Source: Mycobacterium scrofulaceum
GTDB lineage: Bacteria; Actinomycetota; Actinomycetes; Mycobacteriales; Mycobacteriaceae
Length of the DNA stretch: 64,000 nucleotides
Direction of reading: 5' to 3'
NCBI RefSeq assembly: GCF_002086735.1
Contig: NZ_MVIJ01000010.1
Location: 83,460 to 147,459 of the forward strand
The notes below the pieces were generated by a model. It saw only the letters and a list, made by a program, of their open reading frames with translations. It was not told where the DNA came from and searched no databases. The position numbers and the translations under genes are program-made. Below are positions 54,291 to 63,319 of the stretch, in pieces. Positions within the stretch are counted from its first letter, which is position 1. Every line of letters begins with the position of its first letter.

Positions 54291-54464
54291 CTAACGCCGG
54301 TCCAGGTCGATGAGACCGAGGCGGGCGGCCTTGAGCAGCCGGCGGGGCACCTTGTGCTTCTGCCCTGCGACCGTCACACCGACGAGCTCCGTCTTGGTGG
54401 CCTTCCACTGCGCGCGACGGCTACGGGTGTTCGCGCGCGACATCCTGCGCTTGGGTACGGCCAT
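54291..54464 (-). CDS. rpmF: 50S ribosomal protein L32
   Basis: A 57-aa ribosomal protein: [17 protein letters not shown], then [21 protein letters not shown]. It lacks the zinc-binding Cys pairs of the C+ form, as the M. tuberculosis Rv0979A protein does. ATG 54464. It reads leftward, upstream of the mprA promoter region. Confidence 0.95.
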   Translation of the reverse strand: MAVPKRRMSRANTRSRRAQWKATKTELVGVTVAGQKHKVPRRLLKAARLGLIDLDRR

Positions 54465-54590
54465 GGTCGGGCCTAACTCCTCGTCTCGGTTCGGGGGCTT
54501 GTCGCACAGCGTGGCCGATGCGGCCGAACGTGCGACGATTGCAATCAGGATAGTCGGTGGCCTGCTGCTCACCAAAACGGCGCCCGTTGA

Positions 54591-54654
54591 CGCCGAGATT
54601 GCCGTGACGGCCGTGATCGGCGCCCGGTCCACGACCGTGGCGGCAAACTCGGCG
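54591..54654. repeat. 64-bp palindromic repeat, copy C
   Basis: The left arm CGCCGAGATTGCCG is identical to copies A and B; the right arm CGGCAAACTCGGCG has one mismatch to its complement. The unit is again 64 nt. It lies between divergent promoters, so it is not simply a shared transcription terminator. Confidence 0.8.
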
Positions 54655-54702
54655 CGGCGAGGCGAGGGACGTCTCCTTGACGGGGGACCGGCGCGACCCG
54701 CT

Positions 54703-54718
54703 AACCTACCGGTTGGTT
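54703..54718. promoter_or_regulatory. Candidate TetR-type operator
   Basis: AACCTACCGGTTGGTT is a 16-bp palindrome with one mismatch, continued by further GGTT units to about 54726. It lies 43 nt before the first gene of the acyl-CoA operon. Similar ACC...GGT sites are bound by TetR repressors of CoA-ester catabolism; no such regulator gene is adjacent. Confidence 0.45.
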
Positions 54719-54761
54719 GGTTGGTTTGCGCTCACCGGTGACTCGCAGATTGGAGGACCGC

Positions 54762-56471
54762 ATGGCCTCTGCCCCTGGTCGCGGCGCCGTCCGGATCGCG
54801 AACTGCTCCGGGTTCTACGGCGACCGGCTGTCGGCAATGCGCGAGATGCTCACCGGCGGGGATGTCGACTACCTCACCGGTGACTACCTGGCCGAACTGA
54901 CCATGCTGATCCTGGGCCGCGACCGCATGAAGCATCCCGAGCGCGGTTACGCCAAGACCTTCCTGACCCAGCTGGAGGGCTGCCTGGGCGAGGCCCGCGA
55001 CCGGGGCGTCCGGATCGTCGCCAACGCCGGCGGCCTCAACCCCGCCGGGCTGGCCGAGGCGATCCGCGCCCTGGCCGAGCGCCTCGGCATCCCGGCGCGC
55101 GTCGCCCACGTCGAGGGCGACGACCTGCTGCCGCGCGCCGCCGAACTCGGGCTCGGCACGCCCCTGACGGCGAACGCGTATCTGGGCGCCTGGGGCATCG
55201 TCGACTGCCTGGGCGACGGCGCCGACGTCGTCGTCACCGGCCGGGTCACCGACGCCTCGGTGATCGTCGGGGCGGCCGCGGCGCACTTCGGCTGGGGCCG
55301 CACCGACTACGACCGGCTCGCCGGCGCCGTGGTCGCCGGCCACGTCATCGAGTGTGGCGTGCAGGCGACCGGCGGCAACTACTCCTTCTTCACCGAAATA
55401 CCCGACCTGACCCACGCCGGCTTCCCGCTGGCCGAGGTGCACGCCGACGGGTCCTCGGTCATCACCAAACACCCCGGCACCGGCGGCCTGGTGAGCGTGG
55501 ACACCGTCACCGCGCAGCTGCTCTACGAGATCAGCGGCGCGCGCTACGCCAATCCCGACGTCACCGCCCGGATGGACAGCGTCGAGTTGTCCGCGGACGG
55601 CACCGACCGGGTGCGCATCGCCGGCGTGCGCGGCGAGCCGCCGCCGCCCACCTACAAGGTCTCGCTGAACAGCATCGGCGGATTCCGCAACTCCATGACC
55701 TTCGTGCTGACCGGTCTCGACATCGAGGCCAAGGCCGCCCTGGTGCGCCGGCAGCTCGAGGCCGCGCTGACCGTCAAGCCCGCGGAGTTGCAGTGGTCGC
55801 TGGCCCGCACCGACCACCCCGACGCCGACACCGAGGAAGCCGCCAGCGCGCTGCTGCACTGCGTGGTCCGCGACCCCGACCCCGCCAATGTCGGGCGCCA
55901 ATTCTCCTCTGCGGCAGTGGAATTGGCGCTGGCCAGCTATCCGGGCTTTCATGTCACCGCCCCGCCGGGCGACGGTCAGGTCTACGGCGTGTTCACCGCC
56001 GGCTACGTCGACGCCACCGAGGTGCCCCACGTCGCGGTGCACGCCGACGGCACCCGGGCCGAGATCCCTTGCGCCACTGAGACTTTGGAAATGGCACCCG
56101 CCGAGCCCGCAGCCCTGCCGGAGCCGCTTCCCGACGGTCCGACCCGCCGCGTTCCGCTGGGCCGCATCGCCGGGGCGCGCAGCGGCGACAAGGGTGGCTC
56201 GGCCAACGTCGGGGTCTGGGTGCGCACCGACGACCAATGGCGCTGGCTGGCCAACACGCTGACCGTCGAGCTGCTCGAGGAGCTGCTGCCCGAAGCGGCG
56301 GAGTTCGACGTCACCCGACACGTGTTGCCGAACCTGCGCGCGGTGAACTTCGTCATCGACGGCATCCTGGGTCAGGGCGTCGCCTACCAGGCGCGGTTCG
56401 ACCCACAGGCCAAAGGGCTGGGCGAATGGCTGCGCGGCAGGCACGTTGACATCCCCGAAAGGCTGTTATGA
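54762..56471 (+). CDS. AtuA/DUF1446-family protein
   Basis: A 569-aa protein, Rv0976c type: VRIANCSGFYGDRLSAMREML, the NAGGLNPAGLAEAI stretch and VVTGRVTDASVIVG are typical of DUF1446, named from AtuA of acyclic terpene utilisation in Pseudomonas. A C-terminal domain of about 110 aa follows (RSGDKGGSANVGVW). Molecular function is not established. ATG 54762 follows GGAGG at 54752-54756. It leads a six-gene operon and overlaps fadE13 by 4 nt. Confidence 0.85.
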   Translation: MASAPGRGAVRIANCSGFYGDRLSAMREMLTGGDVDYLTGDYLAELTMLILGRDRMKHPERGYAKTFLTQLEGCLGEARDRGVRIVANAGGLNPAGLAEAIRALAERLGIPARVAHVEGDDLLPRAAELGLGTPLTANAYLGAWGIVDCLGDGADVVVTGRVTDASVIVGAAAAHFGWGRTDYDRLAGAVVAGHVIECGVQATGGNYSFFTEIPDLTHAGFPLAEVHADGSSVITKHPGTGGLVSVDTVTAQLLYEISGARYANPDVTARMDSVELSADGTDRVRIAGVRGEPPPPTYKVSLNSIGGFRNSMTFVLTGLDIEAKAALVRRQLEAALTVKPAELQWSLARTDHPDADTEEAASALLHCVVRDPDPANVGRQFSSAAVELALASYPGFHVTAPPGDGQVYGVFTAGYVDATEVPHVAVHADGTRAEIPCATETLEMAPAEPAALPEPLPDGPTRRVPLGRIAGARSGDKGGSANVGVWVRTDDQWRWLANTLTVELLEELLPEAAEFDVTRHVLPNLRAVNFVIDGILGQGVAYQARFDPQAKGLGEWLRGRHVDIPERLL

Positions 56472-57616
56472 ATCTGTGGACCACGCCGGAGCGAGAGCAG
56501 TTGCGAAAGACGGTGCGCTCCTTCACCGAACGCGAGATCCTGCCGCACGCCGACGAGTGGGAGCGCGTCGGCGAGTTGCCGCGCGAGCTGCACCGCCGCG
56601 CCGGGGAGGCCGGCCTGCTGGGCGCGGGCTTCCCCGAGGCGGTCGGCGGGGGCGGCGGTGACGGCGCCGACGCGGTGATCATCTGCGAAGAGGTGCATCA
56701 GGCCGGCGCCCCCGGTGGGGTCTTCGCGTCGCTGTTCACCTGCGGTATCGCGGTGCCGCACATGATCGCATCCGGCGACCCGCGGCTGATCGAGGAGTTC
56801 GTCCGGCCGACGCTGGCCGGCGACAAGATCGGCGCGCTGGCCATCACCGAGCCCGGCGGCGGGTCGGACGTCGGGCACCTGCGCACCACGGCGGTCCTGG
56901 ACGGGGATCACTACGTGGTCAACGGCGCCAAGACCTACATCACCTCGGGGGTCCGCGCCGACTACGTCGTCACCGCGGTGCGCACCGGCGGTCGAGGGGC
57001 GGCGGGCGTGTCCTTGCTGGTGGTCGAGAAGGGCACCCCGGGCTTCGAGGTGAGCCGCAAGCTGGCCAAGATGGGCTGGCGGTCCTCGGACACCGCCGAG
57101 CTGTCCTTCGTCGACGCGCGCGTGCCGGCGGCCAACCTCGTCGGCCCCGAGAACAGTGGTTTCCTGCAGATCGCCCAGGCCTTCGTGTCCGAGCGCATCG
57201 GCCTTGCCGCGCAGGCCTATGCGAGCGCCCAGCGCTGTCTGGACCTGACGGTGCAGTGGTGCCGCGACCGGGAGACCTTCGGCCGGCCGCTGATCTCGCG
57301 GCAGTCGGTACAGAACACGCTGGCCGAGATGGCCCGGCGCATCGACGTCGCCCGCGTCTACTCGCGCACTGTGGTCGAGCGCCAGCTGGCCGGCGAGACC
57401 AACCTGATCGCCGAGGTGTGCTTCGCCAAGAACACTGCCGTCGAGGCCGGCGAATGGGTGGCCAACCAGGCCGTCCAGCTGTTCGGCGGGATGGGCTACA
57501 TGGCCGAGTCTGAAGTCGAACGCCAGTATCGCGACATGCGGATCCTGGGCATCGGCGGCGGCACCACCGAAATCCTGACCTCGCTCGCGGCCAAGACGCT
57601 GGGATTCCAATCATGA
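56468..57616 (+). CDS. fadE13: Acyl-CoA dehydrogenase FadE13
   Basis: A 382-aa flavoenzyme: TEPGGGSDVGHLRTTA (FAD site), FGRPLISRQSVQNTLAEM, and FGGMGYMAESEVERQYRDMR with the C-terminal GGGTTEI. It introduces a C2-C3 double bond into an acyl-CoA. ATGA overlap with the AtuA-like gene. Rv0975c counterpart. The substrate is probably branched, judged from the carboxylase neighbours. Confidence 0.93.
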   Translation: MNLWTTPEREQLRKTVRSFTEREILPHADEWERVGELPRELHRRAGEAGLLGAGFPEAVGGGGGDGADAVIICEEVHQAGAPGGVFASLFTCGIAVPHMIASGDPRLIEEFVRPTLAGDKIGALAITEPGGGSDVGHLRTTAVLDGDHYVVNGAKTYITSGVRADYVVTAVRTGGRGAAGVSLLVVEKGTPGFEVSRKLAKMGWRSSDTAELSFVDARVPAANLVGPENSGFLQIAQAFVSERIGLAAQAYASAQRCLDLTVQWCRDRETFGRPLISRQSVQNTLAEMARRIDVARVYSRTVVERQLAGETNLIAEVCFAKNTAVEAGEWVANQAVQLFGGMGYMAESEVERQYRDMRILGIGGGTTEILTSLAAKTLGFQS

Positions 57617-57669
57617 CCGCGCCGACGACGATGCAGAGCGCAGCGATGAGGAGGAGTGGCGCCATATGA
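57613..57669 (+). CDS. Possible 18-codon coupling ORF
   Basis: The tiny frame MTAPTTMQSAAMRRSGAI starts in the fadE13 stop (ATGA) and its own stop overlaps the accD2 ATG (ATATGA). Inside it lies GAGGAGGAG, the likely ribosome-binding site of accD2. It may simply keep ribosomes moving from fadE13 to accD2. No homology is expected for so short a peptide. Confidence 0.3.
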   Translation: MTAPTTMQSAAMRRSGAI

Positions 57670-59261
57670 CCGCGCTGCGATCCACGCTGGACCCGAGCTC
57701 CCCCGCCTTCGCCGACGCGGCGTCGACGGCGACCTCGCGGCTCGAGGAGATCGACACCGAACTCGCCAAAGCGCTCGCGGGCGGCGGCCCCAAGTACGTC
57801 GAGCGCCACCACGGCCGCGGCAAGCTGACCGCCCGGGAACGCATCGAACTGCTCGTCGATCCCGACTCGCCGTTCCTGGAACTGAGTCCCCTGGCCGCCT
57901 ATGGCAGCGCCTTCACCGTGGGCGCCAGCACGGTCACCGGGATCGGCGTCGTATCGGGTGTGGAATGCCTCATCGTCGCCAACGACCCGACGGTCAAGGG
58001 CGGCACCAGCAACCCGTGGACGCTGAAAAAGATATTGCGGGCCAACCAGATCGCGTTCGAGAACCGGCTGCCCGTCATTTCGCTGGTGGAATCCGGCGGC
58101 GCCGACCTGCCCACCCAGAAAGAGATCTTCATCCCCGGCGGGCGGATGTTCCGCGACCTGACCCGCCTGTCGGCGGCCGGGATCCCGACCATTGCCCTGG
58201 TATTCGGCAACTCCACCGCCGGCGGCGCCTACATACCGGGCATGTCCGACCACGTGGTGATGATCAAGGAACGCTCGAAGGTGTTTCTCGCCGGTCCCCC
58301 GCTGGTCAAGATGGCCACCGGCGAGGAGTCCGACGACGAGTCGCTCGGTGGTGCCGAAATGCACGCCCGCATCTCGGGTCTGGCCGACTACTTCGCCGTC
58401 GACGAGCTCGACGCCATCCGCATCGGACGGCGCATCGTCGCCCGGCTGAACTGGCGCAAAGAGGGTCCCGCGCCCGGCCCGGTCGTCGATCCGGTCTTCG
58501 ACGTCGAGGAGCTCATCGGCATCGTGCCGGCGGACCTGCGCATCCCGTTCGACCCGCGCGAGGTGATCGCGCGCATCGTCGACGGCTCCGAATTCGACGA
58601 ATTCAAAGGCATGTACGGGTCGTCGCTGGTGACCGGGTGGGCCCGGCTGCACGGCTACCCGCTGGGCATCCTGGCCAACGCGCGCGGGGTGCTGTTCAGC
58701 GAGGAGTCGCAGAAGGCCACCCAGTTCATTCAGCTGGCCAATCGGTCCGACACCCCACTGTTGTTCCTGCACAACACCACCGGCTACATGGTGGGCAAGG
58801 ACTACGAAGAGGGCGGGATGATCAAGCACGGCTCGATGATGATCAACGCCGTCTCCAACTCGACCGTTCCGCACATCTCGCTGTTGATCGGCGCCTCCTA
58901 CGGAGCCGGGCATTACGGCATGTGCGGGCGGGCCTACGACCCCAGGTTCCTGTTCGCCTGGCCCAGCGCCAAATCCGCGGTGATGGGTGGCGCCCAGCTC
59001 TCGGGTGTGCTGTCGATCGTGGCGCGGGCCGCCGCCGAGGCCCGCGGCCAGCAGGTCGACGAAGAGGCCGACGCCGCGATGCGGGCCGCCGTCGAGGGGC
59101 AGATCGAGGCCGAGTCGTTGCCGCTGGTCCTGTCCGGGATGCTCTACGACGACGGGGTGATCGACCCGCGTGACACCCGCACCGTGTTGGGAATCTGCCT
59201 GTCCGCCATCGCCAATGGCCCGATCAAGGGGACGTCGAACTTCGGCGTCTTCCGGATGTGA
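57666..59261 (+). CDS. accD2: Acyl-CoA carboxylase beta subunit AccD2
   Basis: A 531-aa carboxyltransferase that moves CO2 from carboxy-biotin to an acyl-CoA. Segments: GPKYVERHHGRGKLTARERI, VVSGVECLIVANDPTVKGG, LVESGGADLP and AGHYGMCGRAYDPRFLFAWP. GAGGAGGAG precedes ATG 57666. Works with the AccA2 protein encoded 6 nt downstream. Sequence resembles methylcrotonyl- and geranyl-CoA carboxylases, but the substrate is not known. Rv0974c counterpart. Confidence 0.93.
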   Translation: MTALRSTLDPSSPAFADAASTATSRLEEIDTELAKALAGGGPKYVERHHGRGKLTARERIELLVDPDSPFLELSPLAAYGSAFTVGASTVTGIGVVSGVECLIVANDPTVKGGTSNPWTLKKILRANQIAFENRLPVISLVESGGADLPTQKEIFIPGGRMFRDLTRLSAAGIPTIALVFGNSTAGGAYIPGMSDHVVMIKERSKVFLAGPPLVKMATGEESDDESLGGAEMHARISGLADYFAVDELDAIRIGRRIVARLNWRKEGPAPGPVVDPVFDVEELIGIVPADLRIPFDPREVIARIVDGSEFDEFKGMYGSSLVTGWARLHGYPLGILANARGVLFSEESQKATQFIQLANRSDTPLLFLHNTTGYMVGKDYEEGGMIKHGSMMINAVSNSTVPHISLLIGASYGAGHYGMCGRAYDPRFLFAWPSAKSAVMGGAQLSGVLSIVARAAAEARGQQVDEEADAAMRAAVEGQIEAESLPLVLSGMLYDDGVIDPRDTRTVLGICLSAIANGPIKGTSNFGVFRM

Positions 59262-59267
59262 GCGGAG

Positions 59268-61247
59268 ATGATTACTCGAGTGCTGGTCGCCAACCGCGGC
59301 GAGATCGCCCGGCGGGTCTTCGCCACCTGCCGCCGGCTGGGTCTGGGGACGGTCGCGGTCTACACCGACCCGGACGCCGGCGCGCCACACGTCGCCGAGG
59401 CCGACGCGCGGGTGCGGCTGGAAAGGACCAACGACTACCTGAACGCCGAGGCCATCATCGCCGCCGCCCGCGCCGCGGGCGCCGACGCGGTCCATCCCGG
59501 GTACGGGTTCCTCTCGGAGAACGCCGATTTCGCCGCCGCCGTGCAGGGCGCGGGCCTGAGCTGGATCGGACCGCCGGCGGACGCGGTCCGGGCGATGGGC
59601 TCCAAGATCGAGTCCAAGAAGCTGATGGCCGCCGCCGGGGTCCCGGTACTCGACGAGCTCGACCCGGACACGGTCACCCAGGCCCAGCTTCCCGTGCTGG
59701 TCAAGGCCTCCGCAGGAGGCGGCGGCCGCGGCATGCGCGTGGTGCGGGAATTGTCCGCTCTCGCGAGCGAAGTCGAGGCGGCCCGGCGTGAGGCCCAATC
59801 CGCGTTCGGCGACCCGACGGTGTTCTGCGAACGCTACCTGCCCACCGGGCACCACATCGAGGTTCAGGTGATGGCCGACACCCACGGCACCGTGTGGGCC
59901 GTGGGTGAACGCGAATGCTCCATTCAGCGCCGCCACCAAAAGATCATCGAGGAGGCCCCCTCCCCCTTGGTCGGGCGCGTACCGGGCATGCGGGACAAGC
60001 TGTTCGACGCGGCCCGGCTCGCCGCCGGGGCGATCGGCTACACGGGCGCCGGGACGGTCGAGTTCCTCGCCGACGATGACGGGGAGTTCTATTTTCTCGA
60101 GATGAACACCCGGCTGCAGGTCGAGCACCCGGTGACCGAGGAGACCACCGGGCTCGACCTCGTCGAACTCCAGATCGCCGTCGCCGACGGCGGCCGGCTC
60201 GACCCCGAACCCACAGCGGCCCGGGGCCATTCGATCGAGGCCCGCCTCTACGCGGAGGATCCCGCACAGGGCTGGCAGCCGCAGGCCGGCCGCGTGCACA
60301 CCGTCGAGGTGCCCGGCGTCGGTGCGCGGTTCGCCACGCTGGGGCACCGGACCGGCATCCGGCTCGATTCGGGCATCGCCGCGGGTTCCACGGTGTCCAT
60401 CCATTACGACCCGATGCTGGCCAAGGTCATCTCGTATGCGCCGACGCGCCGCCAAGCGGCGCTGGTACTCGCCGACACGCTCGCCCGCACCCGGCTGCAC
60501 GGGCTGCGCACCAACCGTGAACTGCTGGTCAACGTGCTGCGCCACCCGGCATTCCTCGACGGCGCCACCGACACCGCCTTCTTCGACACGCACGGCCTGC
60601 AGCAGCTGGCCGCCCCTCTCGCCGACGACGCCACCGTCCGGTTGTCCGCGATCGCCGCCGCGCTCGCCGACGCCGCCCACAACCGCGCGAGCGCCCCCGC
60701 CCTGGGTTCGTTACCGAGCGGCTGGCGCAACCTGGCGTCCGGCTACCAGACGAAGACCTACCTCGACGCCGACGGCGGCGCGCACCGGGTCGAATATCGT
60801 TTCACCAGAGAGGGATTGCGGTTCGCCGGCGGCGACCCGGTCCGGCAGGTCTCGGCCACGCCGGACGAGGTTGTGCTGGCCGACGGCTCCGAGGTGGCGT
60901 GCGGCTTCGCGGTCGCGCGATACGGTGACGACGTCTACGTGGACTCGGCCCGCGGGCCCGTGCACCTGGTCGCGCTGCCACGGTTCCCGGAGCCGGGGTC
61001 GGCCGTCGAGCGGGGTTCGCTGGTGGCGCCCATGCCGGGCAACGTGATCCGGGTCGGCGCCGCGGTCGGCGAGACCGTCGAAGCGGGCCAGGCGTTGATC
61101 TGGCTCGAGGCGATGAAGATGGAGCACACCATCACCGCGCCGACCGACGGGGTGCTCGCCGAACTCAACGTCCAAACCGGTCAGCAAGTCGAAGTGGGCG
61201 CCGTTCTGGCACGAGTGGAAGAACCCCAACCAGAAGGAGATTCCTGA
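59268..61247 (+). CDS. accA2: Acyl-CoA carboxylase alpha subunit AccA2
   Basis: A 659-aa biotin carboxylase with carrier. N-terminal biotin-carboxylase domain: RVLVANRGEIARRVFATCRR, ATP-grasp KASAGGGGRGMRVV, and FLEMNTRLQVEHPVTE. The C-terminal biotin carrier has EAMKMEHTI with the biotinylated Lys near 617. It carboxylates biotin with ATP and bicarbonate for AccD2. The stop is immediately followed by the fadE12 ATG. Rv0973c counterpart. Confidence 0.95.
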   Translation: MITRVLVANRGEIARRVFATCRRLGLGTVAVYTDPDAGAPHVAEADARVRLERTNDYLNAEAIIAAARAAGADAVHPGYGFLSENADFAAAVQGAGLSWIGPPADAVRAMGSKIESKKLMAAAGVPVLDELDPDTVTQAQLPVLVKASAGGGGRGMRVVRELSALASEVEAARREAQSAFGDPTVFCERYLPTGHHIEVQVMADTHGTVWAVGERECSIQRRHQKIIEEAPSPLVGRVPGMRDKLFDAARLAAGAIGYTGAGTVEFLADDDGEFYFLEMNTRLQVEHPVTEETTGLDLVELQIAVADGGRLDPEPTAARGHSIEARLYAEDPAQGWQPQAGRVHTVEVPGVGARFATLGHRTGIRLDSGIAAGSTVSIHYDPMLAKVISYAPTRRQAALVLADTLARTRLHGLRTNRELLVNVLRHPAFLDGATDTAFFDTHGLQQLAAPLADDATVRLSAIAAALADAAHNRASAPALGSLPSGWRNLASGYQTKTYLDADGGAHRVEYRFTREGLRFAGGDPVRQVSATPDEVVLADGSEVACGFAVARYGDDVYVDSARGPVHLVALPRFPEPGSAVERGSLVAPMPGNVIRVGAAVGETVEAGQALIWLEAMKMEHTITAPTDGVLAELNVQTGQQVEVGAVLARVEEPQPEGDS

Positions 61248-62414
61248 ATGACCGACACGAGCTTCATCGAGAGCGAGGAGCGGCGGGCCCTGCGCAAGTC
61301 GGTGGCCGCGTGGGCCGCCAACTACGGCAGCGAGTACTACCTCGAGAAGGCGCGCGCACACGAGCACACCGACGAATTGTGGTCGGAGGCGGGCAAGCTG
61401 GGCTTCCTCGGGGTGAACCTGCCCGAGGAGTACGGCGGCGGCGGCGCCGGCATGTACGAGCTGTCGCTGGTGATGGAGGAGATGGCTGCGGCCGGCAGCG
61501 CGCTGCTGCTGATGGTGGTGTCGCCGGCGATCAACGGCACCATCATCAGCAAGTTCGGCACCGAAGAGCAGAAGAAGCGGTGGATCCCCGGCATCGCCGA
61601 CGGCACCCTCACGATGGCCTTCGCCATCACCGAGCCGGACGCCGGCTCCAACTCGCACAAGATCACCACCACCGCCCGGCGCGACGGCAGCGACTGGGTC
61701 CTCAAGGGCCAGAAGGTCTACATCTCCGGTATCGACCAGGCGCAGGCCGTCCTGGTGGTGGGCCGCACCGAAGAGGCCAAGACCGGCAAGCTGCGGCCTG
61801 CGCTGTTCGTGGTGCCCACCGACTCCCCCGGATTCACCTACACGCCAATCGAAATGGAGCTGGTCAGCCCCGAACGGCAATTCCAGGTCTTCCTCGACGA
61901 CGTCCGGCTGCCGGCCGACGCGCTGGTCGGGTCCGAGGACGCCGCGATCGCGCAGCTGTTCGCCGGCCTGAACCCCGAGCGGATCATGGGCGCCGCGAGC
62001 TCGGTGGGGATGGGGCGGTTCGCTCTGCAGAAGGCGGCCGACTACGTCAAGACCCGCCAGGTATGGGGCACGCCGATCGGCGCACATCAAGGGCTGTCAC
62101 ATCCGTTGGCACAGTGCCACATCGAGGTGCAGCTGGCGAAACTGATGATGCAGAAGGCCGCCACGCTTTACGACAGCGGTGACGACGCGGGCGCGGCCGA
62201 GGCGGCAAACATGGCGAAATACGCTGCGGCAGAGGCCGCTACCCGCTCGGTGGACCAGGCCGTGCAATCGATGGGCGGCAACGGGTTGACCAAGGAGTAC
62301 GGGGTGGCCGCCATGCTCGCGTCGGCCAGGCTGGGGCGGATCGCCCCGGTCAGCCGGGAGATGGTGCTCAACTTCGTGGCGCAGACGTCGCTGGGCCTGC
62401 CGCGAAGCTACTGA
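61248..62414 (+). CDS. fadE12: Acyl-CoA dehydrogenase FadE12
   Basis: A 388-aa flavoenzyme: TEPDAGSNSHKITTTARRDG, QVWGTPIGAHQGLSHPLAQ and QSMGGNGLTKEYG. The ATG follows the accA2 stop with no spacer, AAGGAG lying in the accA2 end about 8 nt upstream. Second dehydrogenase of the operon, perhaps acting on the chain-shortened or alternative branch. Rv0972c counterpart. Confidence 0.93.
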   Translation: MTDTSFIESEERRALRKSVAAWAANYGSEYYLEKARAHEHTDELWSEAGKLGFLGVNLPEEYGGGGAGMYELSLVMEEMAAAGSALLLMVVSPAINGTIISKFGTEEQKKRWIPGIADGTLTMAFAITEPDAGSNSHKITTTARRDGSDWVLKGQKVYISGIDQAQAVLVVGRTEEAKTGKLRPALFVVPTDSPGFTYTPIEMELVSPERQFQVFLDDVRLPADALVGSEDAAIAQLFAGLNPERIMGAASSVGMGRFALQKAADYVKTRQVWGTPIGAHQGLSHPLAQCHIEVQLAKLMMQKAATLYDSGDDAGAAEAANMAKYAAAEAATRSVDQAVQSMGGNGLTKEYGVAAMLASARLGRIAPVSREMVLNFVAQTSLGLPRSY

Positions 62415-62424
62415 ATCCCCGCCG

Positions 62425-63213
62425 ATGGAAACGCTTGTCGATTACGCCGGGCCGGCCGAGACCGGCGGCCCGTTCGCGCGCCTGACGCTGAACTCGCCGC
62501 ACAACCGCAACGCGCTCTCGACCGCGCTCGTCGAGCAGTTGCACCGGGGGCTGCGCGGCGCCGCGGCCGACGGCGCCGTGCGCGCGGTGGTGCTGGGGCA
62601 TACCGGCAACACCTTCTGCGCCGGCGCGGACCTGAGCGAGGCCGGCGGCGGGTCGCCACCATCCGCATACGACATGGCCGTCGCCCGGGCGCGCGAATTG
62701 ACGGCGGTCTTGCGGGACATCGTCTCGTCGCCGCTGCCGGTGGTCGCGGCCATCGATGGGCATGTCCGGGCGGGCGGGTTCGGATTGGTCGGTGCCTGCG
62801 ACATCGCGGTCGCCGGCCCGCGCAGCACCTTCGCCCTGACCGAGGCCCGGATCGGCGTGGCCCCCGCGATCATCTCGCTGACGCTGCTGCCGAAACTGTC
62901 GCCGCGGGCCGCGGCGCGCTACTACCTGACCGGCGAGACGTTCGACGCCGGCGTAGCGGCGGAGATCGGACTGATCACGATGGCGGCCGAGGACGTCGAC
63001 GCCGCGGTGGCCAACCTGCTCGCCGATGTGGGCCGCGGTTCACCCCAGGGGCTGGCGGCCGCCAAGGCGCTGACCACGGCGGCGGTGCTGGAAGGGTTCG
63101 ACCGGGACGCCGAGCGGCTCGTCGAGGAATCGGCCCGGCTCTTCGTCTCCGACGAAGCCCGCGAGGGCATGATGGCGTTCCTGCAGAAGCGCGCCCCGAG
63201 CTGGACGAGTTAG
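62425..63213 (+). CDS. echA7: Enoyl-CoA hydratase EchA7
   Basis: A 262-aa crotonase. Oxyanion-hole segments are NTFCAGADLSEA and HVRAGGFGLVGACDIAVAG, and ALTEARIGVAPAIISL follows. The usual catalytic Glu pair is not clearly conserved: the second-helix region reads DIAVAGPRSTFALTEAR with the Glu present at TEAR. It probably hydrates the 3-methylglutaconyl-type product of the carboxylase. Rv0971c counterpart. ATG 62425. Confidence 0.88.
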   Translation: METLVDYAGPAETGGPFARLTLNSPHNRNALSTALVEQLHRGLRGAAADGAVRAVVLGHTGNTFCAGADLSEAGGGSPPSAYDMAVARARELTAVLRDIVSSPLPVVAAIDGHVRAGGFGLVGACDIAVAGPRSTFALTEARIGVAPAIISLTLLPKLSPRAAARYYLTGETFDAGVAAEIGLITMAAEDVDAAVANLLADVGRGSPQGLAAAKALTTAAVLEGFDRDAERLVEESARLFVSDEAREGMMAFLQKRAPSWTS

Positions 63214-63229
63214 CCAGGTGTCAAACAAA

Positions 63230-63256
63230 CCCCGCCGGCCGCACCGCCCGGCGGGG
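63230..63256. terminator. Hairpin after echA7
   Basis: CCCCGCCGG and CCGGCGGGG form a perfect 9-bp stem with a 9-nt loop, 16 nt past the echA7 stop. No T-run follows on the plus strand; on the minus strand TTTGTTTGA follows. It likely ends the six-gene operon. Confidence 0.6.
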
Positions 63257-63319
63257 GCCAAGGTTGCAGTTTGACCAATCCTCTTGCAGCAATAGCCGGA
63301 CGTCGTAGGCTCGTGGGTG

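Larger units (their letters stand above)
54465..54761. other. Divergent intergenic region, 297 bp
   Basis: Between rpmF (left) and the carboxylase operon (right). It holds the rpmF promoter, the third 64-bp palindromic repeat (54591-54654) and a palindrome plus GGTT tandem near 54703 that probably forms the operator of the rightward operon. No gene is seen. Confidence 0.7.
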
